64,000 nt of DNA from contig JAWKMU010000006.1 of NCBI GenBank assembly GCA_041392065.1, forward strand, positions 1 to 64,000, in the 5' to 3' direction. How positions within the stretch are numbered: position 1 is the stretch's first letter; every line of letters begins with the position of its first letter. The notes beneath the pieces are model-generated. The model was not told the origin of the DNA. It was given only the letters and a program-made list of their open reading frames with translations, and ran no database searches. Positions 9,663 to 17,280 of this stretch are shown here, in pieces. A program made the translations under genes and the position numbers. The stretch comes from CAJQLB01 sp041392065. Its GTDB lineage: Bacteria > Bacteroidota > Bacteroidia > Flavobacteriales > Flavobacteriaceae.

Positions 9663-10442
9663 ATGAAGAAAATTTATTTATTATTAGGATTAATTTTATT
9701 TAACTGTAGTTCAGATCCTACTGAAACAAATGAAACATTACCAGAGCCTTTAGTTAGGAATTTTAACTATTTTTTCATGCATGCTCCCAATAATATAATG
9801 CCAAGTTCGAATAGCTTGGTAATTTTACATTTTGATTCTAATAACTATCTTATTTCTAGAATTGGAGGTTTCTCTCCTCTAGCTCCTGCTACTGGATTTA
9901 GTTATGCATTTGACACTGAAATTGTATTTAATTTTACTTATTTAGATAAAGAAGTGGTTGTTGAAAGAGTTCCAGATGTACAAAGCCCATTAAATAAAAA
10001 AACAACATTTATATTTAACGATGAAAATAAATTGGCGCAAAAAATTGTTGAAAACCCAGACCCTGTTATGACTTTTTATACCTATAATAGTTTTGGAAAA
10101 ATATCTAATTCAATTATTAATTTAGATCTTTTCTCATATTCTAAATCCGAATATTATTATAATACTTTAAAAAACATTGATAGTATTGTAACAAAAAACT
10201 ATCAATTTGACACGCAATTATCAAAAACTGTTGAAGTGTTTAGCGACTATGACACAGCAGAAAATCCAATGAAAAAACTAGTATTTTTTGAAGATACTTT
10301 CTATAGAACATTATCAGAAAACAACTACGCTAAATATGAAAAATTTCGTTACAGTTTTAGCGGCAATCTTGTAGAATACAATGAAAAAGTTTGGGATTTA
10401 CAATATGATGAAAATGGTAACATAATATTTGGTGAACAATAA
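9663..10442 (+). CDS. Lipoprotein of unknown function
   Basis: A 259-residue protein with signal peptide and lipobox (LFNC, Cys15). The body is Asn-, Tyr- and Phe-rich and carries short beta-strand units such as TFIFNDENKLAQKIV, TFYTYNSFGKI and WDLQYDENGNIIF. These resemble the YD-like strand repeats seen in many Bacteroidota lipoproteins. No enzyme motif is visible. It starts 7 bases after the M24 peptidase gene and ends 2 bases before the next lipoprotein gene. Confidence 0.75.
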   Translation: MKKIYLLLGLILFNCSSDPTETNETLPEPLVRNFNYFFMHAPNNIMPSSNSLVILHFDSNNYLISRIGGFSPLAPATGFSYAFDTEIVFNFTYLDKEVVVERVPDVQSPLNKKTTFIFNDENKLAQKIVENPDPVMTFYTYNSFGKISNSIINLDLFSYSKSEYYYNTLKNIDSIVTKNYQFDTQLSKTVEVFSDYDTAENPMKKLVFFEDTFYRTLSENNYAKYEKFRYSFSGNLVEYNEKVWDLQYDENGNIIFGEQ

Positions 10443-10444
10443 TC

Positions 10445-11038
10445 ATGAAAAACAAAATACAATCTCGCAATAATATTATCTTCATAATTAGTCTATTAGT
10501 CTTATCCTTCTCTTGTAGTAAAGATGATAATGTAAAAGAAGGCTACAAAAGATTTGTTGGTTTTGCTGTTCTAAATTCCCAAGCAGATGTATATGAATTT
10601 GGGCAACAAGGTTATAACGAAGTTACAGGTAATTTATACATTGGTTCTTTTAACGATAATGGACAACGTTATTTTCCATTATCCACTCTTGATACTGATA
10701 TTACTGATTTGAGTCCTCTAAATAGCATTGAGAGAATTAGAGGAGATCTATATATTCTTGGAAACCCATTAATGACTCAACTTCATGGATTAGAAAATTT
10801 AAAATTGGTTGAAGGATTAACTATGGCTATTAATCTGAATGAAAGCCTAACTGTAATTTCAGGGTTAAATAACCTAGAGTCAATTGGTGATTATATTTAT
10901 ATTGGCAACAATCCTGCATTAGTTAATTATTGCGGCTTAGCTAATTTATTCGAAAAAGACCTTGATTTGGAATATGGAATATCATTAAACTTTAATAATC
11001 CTACTCCGGAAGAAATTACTAATTCCGTTTGTTATTAA
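10445..11038 (+). CDS. Lipoprotein with receptor-L-like leucine-rich repeats
   Basis: A 197-residue lipoprotein (lipobox SFSC, Cys24; long basic signal region). From about residue 60 it has irregular leucine-rich units: LSPLNSIERIRGDLYILGNP, then GLENLKLVEGLTMAINLN, then GLNNLESIGDYIYIGNNP. These match the pattern of receptor L domains and of LRR-like Bacteroidota surface proteins. It probably mediates surface binding, but the ligand is unknown. It is last in the run of three genes from the M24 peptidase and converges on the lipB transcript. Confidence 0.75.
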   Translation: MKNKIQSRNNIIFIISLLVLSFSCSKDDNVKEGYKRFVGFAVLNSQADVYEFGQQGYNEVTGNLYIGSFNDNGQRYFPLSTLDTDITDLSPLNSIERIRGDLYILGNPLMTQLHGLENLKLVEGLTMAINLNESLTVISGLNNLESIGDYIYIGNNPALVNYCGLANLFEKDLDLEYGISLNFNNPTPEEITNSVCY

Positions 11039-11044
11039 TTAGAT

Positions 11045-11143
11045 TTATTTGTCGTTATCCTTCTTTTGTTTCGTTGCTTTATAGCCAAAGTAAATCGCTA
11101 TAAACGCACCAACAAAAACTGCTACGTATGCTCCTATATTCAT
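11045..11143 (-). CDS. 32-residue single-pass membrane peptide coupled to lipB
   Basis: A small gene found by reading the minus strand after lipB. Its ATG (11143-11141) overlaps the lipB TGA (11142-11140) as ATGA, the classic arrangement of translational coupling. It encodes MNIGAYVAVFVGAFIAIYFG followed by a Lys-rich tail (YKATKQKKDNDK): one hydrophobic helix with a positively charged, probably cytoplasmic, C-terminus. The stop TAA is at 11047-11045. No family is recognised. The coupling and the clean helix-plus-charged-tail design argue that it is real. A role as a small membrane-anchored regulator is only conjecture. Confidence 0.7.
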   Translation of the reverse strand: MNIGAYVAVFVGAFIAIYFGYKATKQKKDNDK

Positions 11144-11856
11144 AATGATATTGTTTTAGTTAGTAGTTCTGCTTCAAAAAGTTGAGAAAAATGTTTTAAT
11201 AATTTAGTTTTAACTTCAGCATCGTCAACTTTACTTTGCCCAAGTTCAACATTTAATGATGTGACTGCCTTACCTCTAATGCCACAAGGAATCATCAAAT
11301 CAAAATAACCCAAATTAGCATTTACATTTAATGCAAAACCATGCATGGTAACCCAACGACTTGCACGAACTCCCATAGCACAGATTTTACGAGCAAAAGG
11401 TGTTCCGACATCTAACCAAACTCCTGTTTCTCCTGGACTGCGTTCGGCTTTCAAGCCATACTCGTCAAGCGTTAGAATAATCATTTCCTCTAAAAAACGA
11501 AGGTATTTATGTATATCTGTAAAGAAATTATCCAAATCTAAAATAGGATAACCTACAATTTGTCCTGGACCATGATATGTAATATCTCCTCCTCTATTTA
11601 CTTTATAAAAAGTAGCATCTTTTTCAGCCAGTTGTTTTTCATCAACCAATAAATTACTCATATCACCACTTTTTCCTAATGTGTAAACGTGAGGATGCTC
11701 TACAAATAGGAAGTAGTTTTTAGTTTCAAGATTTTTTTCCTCTCTTCGATTTTTAATTTTTGTATTAAGAATACCTTTAAATAGCTTCTCTTGATAATCC
11801 CAAGTTTGCTTGTAGTCTTTGTATCCTAAATCTTGTAGTTCTACTTTCTTATTCAT
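11140..11856 (-). CDS. lipB: Octanoyl-[ACP]:protein octanoyltransferase
   Basis: Moves octanoate from acyl carrier protein to the lipoyl domains of 2-oxoacid dehydrogenases, the first step of lipoate assembly before LipA. Length 238. The signature RGGDITYHGPGQIVGYPI runs from residue 88. The catalytic Lys (K157, in ARKICAMGVR) and Cys (C191, in IPCGIRGKAVTSL) are both present. LipA is not in the window. A 32-residue membrane peptide gene is coupled to its stop codon. Confidence 0.96.
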   Translation of the reverse strand: MNKKVELQDLGYKDYKQTWDYQEKLFKGILNTKIKNRREEKNLETKNYFLFVEHPHVYTLGKSGDMSNLLVDEKQLAEKDATFYKVNRGGDITYHGPGQIVGYPILDLDNFFTDIHKYLRFLEEMIILTLDEYGLKAERSPGETGVWLDVGTPFARKICAMGVRASRWVTMHGFALNVNANLGYFDLMIPCGIRGKAVTSLNVELGQSKVDDAEVKTKLLKHFSQLFEAELLTKTISL

Positions 11857-11929
11857 AGACTACAAAATTACGACTTATTTATAAATTACTTAAAAATTAA
11901 AACTGCTTACTGAATACTGTGACTGTCAA

Positions 11930-12088
11930 CTATCTGTCAGGATTATTCAATATAACTAAAGCAGCAATGACTCCAGGAACCCAACCACAAAGCCATAAAA
12001 GAAAGACAATAAAAATAGAGCCACAACCTTTATCGATAACAGATAATGGTGGAAAAAAGATGGCTAATAAAACTCTCCAAAAACTCAT
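11930..12088 (-). CDS. YqaE/Pmp3 family small membrane protein
   Basis: A 52-residue protein read on the minus strand from ATG at 12088 to TAG at 11932-11930. It starts MSFWRVLLAIFFPPLSVIDK and continues with a Gly-Cys-Gly turn and a second helix WLCGWVPGVIAALVIL ending NNPDR. The FPPL motif between two hydrophobic helices and the GWVPGVIAAL block are diagnostic of Pmp3/YqaE proteolipids. These are linked in yeast, plants and bacteria to membrane potential and salt or cold stress. The gene stands alone between lipB and lysS. Confidence 0.9.
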   Translation of the reverse strand: MSFWRVLLAIFFPPLSVIDKGCGSIFIVFLLWLCGWVPGVIAALVILNNPDR

Positions 12089-12143
12089 TTATTTGATTTT
12101 TTAATTGATGATTACTTATCTGACGTTATTTAGGTCTATTTGT

Positions 12144-12170
12144 TACACTTCGACAAGCTCAGTACAGCAC
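12144..12170. repeat. Half of a REP-like intergenic repeat
   Basis: The stretch around CTTCGACAAGCTCAGTAC resembles one arm of the short palindromic intergenic repeats seen in many Flavobacteria. No matching second arm is seen nearby, so this is likely a decayed copy. The remaining bases from 12089 to 12271 show no gene. Confidence 0.35.
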
Positions 12171-12271
12171 TTAGAAATATTAAAATTCAAGATGCGAATC
12201 TCTAAATTTGATTGACAACACAAAAAATTAGAAATCAACAATTGTAAATCGCAAATCGTTAATCAATTGCT

Positions 12272-12279
12272 TATCTTTG
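12272..12279 (+). promoter_or_regulatory. TATCTTTG -7 box of lysS
   Basis: TATCTTTG is a perfect TAnnTTTG box 31 bases before the lysS ATG. No well-spaced TTTG is present upstream. Confidence 0.5.
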
Positions 12280-12310
12280 TGCCTTCAAATTTCAATTTTA
12301 GTAAAAGACC

Positions 12311-14005
12311 ATGTCGCAATTATCAGAACAAGAATTAGTAAGACGCGAAAAACTTAAAAGTATTAGAGCTTTAGGCATCGATCCTTATCCAGCAAATTTA
12401 TATCCTGTAAATCATACTTCAAAACAGATAAAAGAAAGTTTTGATGAAGGGAAAAAAGTGATTGTTGCTGGTAGATTAATGTCGAGACGTATACAAGGAA
12501 AAGCTTCTTTTGCTGAACTTCAAGATAGTGCTGGACGTATTCAGGTATACTTTAATCGCGATGAAATTTGTCCTGGAGAAGATAAAACTTTATACAATGA
12601 AGTTTACAAAAAACTATTGGATATTGGAGACTTTATTGGTATTGAAGGCGAGTTGTTTACCACTCAAGTTGGCGAAAAAACCATCATGGTAAAACACTTT
12701 ACCTTATTGAGTAAATCTTTAAAACCGTTACCTCAACCAAGAGTTGATGCAGATGGTAACGTACACGATGCCTTTACAGATCCTGAGCAACGTTACAGAC
12801 AACGTTATGCTGATTTGGTGGTAAATCCAAAAGTTAAAGACACTTTTAAAAAAAGAACTCAAATTGTAAATACCATACGTGAGTTTTACAACGAGATGGA
12901 TTTCCTAGAAGTTGAAACTCCAATATTACAACCTATTCCAGGAGGTGCAGCTGCAAGACCATTTATTACACACCATAACGCTCTAGACATGCCATTGTAT
13001 TTACGAATTGCCAATGAGCTATATTTAAAACGATTGATTGTTGGTGGTTTTGATGGTGTCTATGAATTTGCCAAAGATTTTAGAAATGAAGGCATGGACA
13101 GAACACATAATCCAGAATTTACAGTGATGGAAATGTATGCTGCTTACAAAGATTACAACTGGATGATGGATACTACCGAAAAACTCCTTGAAAAAATTGC
13201 CATGACATTACATGGAACAACAAAAGTTGAGTTTAACGGAAAAACTATTGATTATAAAGCGCCTTACAAACGTATCGGAATTTTAGATGCTATTAAAGAA
13301 CATACAGGTTTTGATTTATATATGAAATCTGAAGATGAAATTCGTGAAGCTTGTAAAGCTTTACATATTGAAGTTGATGAAACCTTTGGAATTGGTAAAA
13401 TGATTGATGAAATTTTTGGTGAAACATGTGAGCCTCATTACATTCAGCCAACTTTCATTATTGATTATCCAACCGAAATGAGTCCATTAACCAAAAAACA
13501 TCGATCTAAAGAAGGCTTAACAGAACGATTTGAGCTTATGGTTAACGGAAAAGAATTAGCCAATGCCTATTCTGAGTTAAACGACCCAATTGAACAACGT
13601 CAACGTTTTGAAGAGCAATTAAAACTATCTGAAAAAGGTGATGATGAAGCCATGTTTATAGACCATGACTTTTTACGTGCATTAGAGTATGGTATGCCAC
13701 CAACTTCAGGAATTGGAATTGGAATTGACAGATTAACCATGTTCATGACCAATAATCCATCCATTCAGGAAGTGCTGTTTTTCCCTCAAATGAGACCAGA
13801 AAAGAAAGCTGTTGAAATGAGCGAAAACGAAAAGGCTATTTTTGAAATCCTTAAAACTCAAAAAAGCATGAATCTGAATGACTTAAAAACACAATCTGGA
13901 TTAAGCAATAAAGCTTGGGACAAAGGCATAAAAGGTTTAGCAAAACATGGATTGACAAAAGTCACCAAAACTGATGATGCTCTAATTGTTGAGCTTCAAG
14001 AATAA
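12311..14005 (+). CDS. lysS: Lysyl-tRNA synthetase, class II
   Basis: Charges tRNA-Lys with lysine. An N-terminal OB fold (about residues 50-150, starting VIVAGRLMSRR) is followed by the class II catalytic domain. Motif 2 is FRNEGMDRTHNPEF near 257-270 and motif 3 is GIGIGIDRLTMFM near 473-485. The family core ends near residue 500. A further stretch of about 60 residues (from ENEKAIFEILKTQKSMNL) looks like a small helical or winged-helix tail; 564-residue lysS proteins of this kind are usual in Flavobacteria. Monocistronic. Confidence 0.97.
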   Translation: MSQLSEQELVRREKLKSIRALGIDPYPANLYPVNHTSKQIKESFDEGKKVIVAGRLMSRRIQGKASFAELQDSAGRIQVYFNRDEICPGEDKTLYNEVYKKLLDIGDFIGIEGELFTTQVGEKTIMVKHFTLLSKSLKPLPQPRVDADGNVHDAFTDPEQRYRQRYADLVVNPKVKDTFKKRTQIVNTIREFYNEMDFLEVETPILQPIPGGAAARPFITHHNALDMPLYLRIANELYLKRLIVGGFDGVYEFAKDFRNEGMDRTHNPEFTVMEMYAAYKDYNWMMDTTEKLLEKIAMTLHGTTKVEFNGKTIDYKAPYKRIGILDAIKEHTGFDLYMKSEDEIREACKALHIEVDETFGIGKMIDEIFGETCEPHYIQPTFIIDYPTEMSPLTKKHRSKEGLTERFELMVNGKELANAYSELNDPIEQRQRFEEQLKLSEKGDDEAMFIDHDFLRALEYGMPPTSGIGIGIDRLTMFMTNNPSIQEVLFFPQMRPEKKAVEMSENEKAIFEILKTQKSMNLNDLKTQSGLSNKAWDKGIKGLAKHGLTKVTKTDDALIVELQE

Positions 14006-14043
14006 AAAAAGGTAGTAATAATTTTCTACTTCCCTCAAGAATT

Positions 14044-14868
14044 CTATTTAAGAACGTGATTTATTGTTTCATGATAGGTTTCAAAATCTATTAGATTATT
14101 GTGACCTGCTCCTTCAATAGAAATAAAATTGGTTCTTGCCCTTGGTGAAGTTTGATAAAGTTTTTGTCCTGAAGAAAATGGGACTACTTTGTCTGAAGTT
14201 CCATGTAGAATACTAATCTTGCATGGCACTTTATCAATAAAATTATACGTTGGTAAGTGATAATTCATAAACTGTGTAACAGGAATTAATGGAAATCTGC
14301 TTTTGGCAACATCTACTATACTGTAATAAGGCGACTCTAATATAAGCTGATTCGGATTGTTCTTTGACGCAACATAAACAGCAAAGGTTGTGCCTAACGA
14401 ACGACCATAAACTGTAATGTCACTTTCAGAGTAGTACTCTTTTACATAGTTGTACAAAAATTCAGCATCCTTATAGAGTGCATTTTCACTAAGCTTTCCA
14501 ATGCTTTTACCATAAGTTCTGTAATCCATTACAAAAACATCATATTGTTTTTCAACAAAATATTCAGTGATTTTTCCCCAACGTTGTAAATCGCCTTGAT
14601 TGCCATGAAAATATAAAATGACACCTTTAGGGTTTATAACCTTAAAATGAATAGCATTGATAACTGCATTTTCTTCAGGTTTTAAGAAAACCTCTTCAAA
14701 ATTATGTTTAAACTCAAACTGATAGTTTTGCTCTAAAACTGTTGGTCTGAACAATATTTTATCTTGAAATAAATACAATGAAGTGTTTATCATAACATAG
14801 ATTAAAAGTATAAACGCAATAAAACGTTTAAGCCTTTGTTTTACTTTTTTTTGATGAATGAATGACAT
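14044..14868 (-). CDS. Membrane-anchored alpha/beta hydrolase (downstream copy)
   Basis: A 274-residue serine hydrolase of the BEM46/FrsA-like type with one N-terminal membrane helix (about 15-32). The nucleophile elbow is GRSLGT near residue 156. The oxyanion strand YFHGNQGD lies near 108. An acid follows in HGTSDKVVPF, and a His in GAGHNN near the C-terminus. No substrate can be named; an esterase or thioesterase is likely. It is the second gene of a tandem pair; its first 41 bases overlap the 3' end of its paralogue in another frame. Confidence 0.85.
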   Translation of the reverse strand: MSFIHQKKVKQRLKRFIAFILLIYVMINTSLYLFQDKILFRPTVLEQNYQFEFKHNFEEVFLKPEENAVINAIHFKVINPKGVILYFHGNQGDLQRWGKITEYFVEKQYDVFVMDYRTYGKSIGKLSENALYKDAEFLYNYVKEYYSESDITVYGRSLGTTFAVYVASKNNPNQLILESPYYSIVDVAKSRFPLIPVTQFMNYHLPTYNFIDKVPCKISILHGTSDKVVPFSSGQKLYQTSPRARTNFISIEGAGHNNLIDFETYHETINHVLK

Positions 14869-15706
14869 TTATGCTTGTGGTTTCTAAGTCTATTGATTTG
14901 GGTTCAGAATTTAAAATATCATCCAACATATGGTGATACGATTCAAAATTATTTAAATTTTTGTGTCCTCCTCCAATAACAGTATGTAATTTGGTGCGTT
15001 TTGGATTTACTTGAGATAGTTTCACGCTTGACTTATAAGGAATCAGTTTGTCATGTGTACCATGAATAATATGTATTGGGCATTGCACATACTTTAACCA
15101 TTTGTAAGTTGGTAAAGGATATTTCATTAATAACGATAAAGGCATAAATGGCATATATCGTCCTGTTACTTTGGTCAAACTGTAATAAGGTGCATCTAAT
15201 ATTAAAAGCCTTGGATTATTCATAGACGCCAATTTAGCTGCAAAACCAGATCCAAGTGAACGACCATACAAAATGATGTGTTTTTCTGGAGTTCGTTCTT
15301 TTAATTTGTTATAAACCTCCTGTAAGTCTCGTTTTATAGCTTTTTGCGAGCGTCGTCCTGTACTTTTCCCAAAACCTCTATAATCTACCATAAAAACGCT
15401 GTAATCATGACGTGTAAAATCAACAGCAAATTTTCCCCAACCTTTTATGCTTTTTGAATTTCCTTTTAAATAGAGTACAACACCTTTAGGTTGGTTTTTA
15501 CTTTTAAAGAGTAAACCATTTATTTTAGCACCATCACGTGTTTCCATATTGTACTCTTTGGTGTCTTGATTTTCATAGGCAAACTGAAAATCTTTATTCA
15601 GCTTTTCAGGTTTAAATAATAAATAGTCCTGCAAATAGTAAAGTGCTACACTAATTATAATGTAGATAACCAAAACAGTGACAAGTGTGCTTAACCAATA
15701 TGTCAT
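14828..15706 (-). CDS. Membrane-anchored alpha/beta hydrolase (upstream copy)
   Basis: A 292-residue paralogue of the next gene, with the same plan: one N-terminal helix (WLSTLVTVLVIYIIISVAL), FKSKNQPKGVVLYLKGN strand, nucleophile elbow GRSLGSGFA, acid in HGTHDKLIPY and His in GGGHKN. I chose the ATG at 15706; the reading frame starts only with TTG at 15730. The oxyanion region reads YLKGNSKS here instead of YFHGNQGD, so the usual His-Gly is lost, which may change activity. It has a Lys/Ser-rich C-terminal tail of about 25 residues that overlaps the next gene. Confidence 0.83.
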   Translation of the reverse strand: MTYWLSTLVTVLVIYIIISVALYYLQDYLLFKPEKLNKDFQFAYENQDTKEYNMETRDGAKINGLLFKSKNQPKGVVLYLKGNSKSIKGWGKFAVDFTRHDYSVFMVDYRGFGKSTGRRSQKAIKRDLQEVYNKLKERTPEKHIILYGRSLGSGFAAKLASMNNPRLLILDAPYYSLTKVTGRYMPFMPLSLLMKYPLPTYKWLKYVQCPIHIIHGTHDKLIPYKSSVKLSQVNPKRTKLHTVIGGGHKNLNNFESYHHMLDDILNSEPKSIDLETTSINVIHSSKKSKTKA

Positions 15707-15876
15707 TAAATTGTTTTTACAATTATACAAGATAGCTAAATTCAGTCATTTATAATAATTTAGATTCATAACAGATAAGATATTTTGAAGATATTTTTAA
15801 CTTCATATCGAATTTATTATACTAAGTAATATGTTTTTTATTACTTTCACACAGCTATTAATCAAAATGTTAAACA

Positions 15877-17127
15877 ATGAAACGCCTTTGCCTCATAGGC
15901 TTAATTCTTGCCTTTGCTATCTCGTGTAAAAACGATGACGACCACATAATTGCTCAATGTGAAATTCCAACCAATTTAACTGTTTCAGATATTACAGACG
16001 TTAGTGCTACAGTTACTTGGGAAAACACCAACGATTCTCAAAGTGTAAAAATTGAATTTGGAACTTCTGGATTCTTACCTGGAAATGGTTCTATAATTGA
16101 AGTAGCAACAAATTCAGCAACCATAACTGGATTAAATGCAGATACTACTTATGATTTTTATGTGCAATCCGTTTGTTCTACAAGCAATGTTAGTATGAAC
16201 AGTGAAGCTGGTACATTTAGCACAAGTTCAAGCCCTGTAAATCCAGAGTTTTTGCCAAACTTATCACAACTTAACTTATTTGTTGGTACTATGGCAGAGT
16301 TAAAATTAAGCACTAATGTTTTTGAGTACGATTTAATTACACCTTTATTTACAGACTATGCACACAAGCTTAGACTCATAGCATTACCTCCTGGTCAGGC
16401 TATGGAGTACGATGGAGAAGGATTTCCGATATTTCCAAATGGAACAGTGTTAGCAAAAACATTCTATTACAATAATGACGAAACCAACTTAGCTTTAGGT
16501 AGAAAAATTATTGAAACAAGGGTTTTAATTAGAAAAAATGGTGCATGGACAATTGGAAACTACGTTTGGAACGAAACTCAAACTGATGCTGTTTTAGATG
16601 AAAACGAGCATATAGTACCAGTTTCTTGGGTAAATGAAGCAGGTCAAGCCATGTCAACCAATTATGTTGTTCCTTCAGCAAACGACTGCACAAAATGCCA
16701 CAGCAACGCAGGAAATGTCACTGCAATTGGACCAAAAGTTCGTAATATGAATTTTGAAATAAATGGTGTAAATCAACTACAAAAATTTATTGATGCTGGA
16801 CATTTAATTGATGCTCCAAGTGTTGACGCTATTGTAGCACTTCCAAATTGGCAAGACGAATCTTTATCATTAGAATCCAGAAGCAGAGCTTATTTTGATG
16901 TAAACTGTGCGCATTGTCACTCTCCTGGAGGTTTTTGCGAAGTGCAATCAACATTAGACTTAAGGTTTGAATTGGATTTTGGAGATACCAAAATTTATGA
17001 AAGACGCAACAGCATCAAAAACAGAATGGCAACGTACAACGCTGGATTTAGTATGCCTTTTATAGGAACAACAATGATTCATGCCGAAGGCTATAATCTT
17101 ATTGAGGCATTCTTAGACACCTTGTAA
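15877..17127 (+). CDS. Lipoprotein with FN3 domain and diheme cytochrome c-like domain (SO2930 type)
   Basis: A 416-residue lipoprotein (lipobox AISC, Cys17) for the envelope. A fibronectin type III domain (about 27-112, from CEIPTNLTVSDITDVSATVTW without the leading residues) is followed by a domain with YDLITPLFTDYAHKLR and PNGTVLAKTFYY. Those blocks match the family of diheme cytochromes typified by Shewanella SO2930. Two covalent heme sites are visible, CTKCH (about residue 269) and CAHCH (about 347). It should carry electrons outside the inner membrane; partner and donor are unknown. It is monocistronic, with a clear terminator after the stop. Confidence 0.82.
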   Translation: MKRLCLIGLILAFAISCKNDDDHIIAQCEIPTNLTVSDITDVSATVTWENTNDSQSVKIEFGTSGFLPGNGSIIEVATNSATITGLNADTTYDFYVQSVCSTSNVSMNSEAGTFSTSSSPVNPEFLPNLSQLNLFVGTMAELKLSTNVFEYDLITPLFTDYAHKLRLIALPPGQAMEYDGEGFPIFPNGTVLAKTFYYNNDETNLALGRKIIETRVLIRKNGAWTIGNYVWNETQTDAVLDENEHIVPVSWVNEAGQAMSTNYVVPSANDCTKCHSNAGNVTAIGPKVRNMNFEINGVNQLQKFIDAGHLIDAPSVDAIVALPNWQDESLSLESRSRAYFDVNCAHCHSPGGFCEVQSTLDLRFELDFGDTKIYERRNSIKNRMATYNAGFSMPFIGTTMIHAEGYNLIEAFLDTL

Positions 17128-17154
17128 TTCTTTTCTAAAATAAAAAATTATATA

Positions 17155-17181
17155 AAGCGCATATCCTCATGCGCTTTTTTC
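17155..17181 (+). terminator. Rho-independent terminator after the diheme cytochrome
   Basis: AAGCGCAT (17155-17162) pairs with ATGCGCTT (17169-17176) over a 6-base loop, followed by a T run. Confidence 0.85.
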
Positions 17182-17280
17182 ATGCTTCAACTTGTGCAAA
17201 AAAATGTTAATTTATTAACAATAAGTATAGATTACTGATAGGTTTCCTTATTTTCACAATCTAACCAAAATTTTAGCACA

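Noticed and set aside
11919..12104. 61-codon plus-strand frame between lipB and lysS
   Set aside because: It is the antisense shadow of the YqaE/Pmp3 gene, whose FPPL and GWVPGVIAAL motifs are clear on the minus strand.
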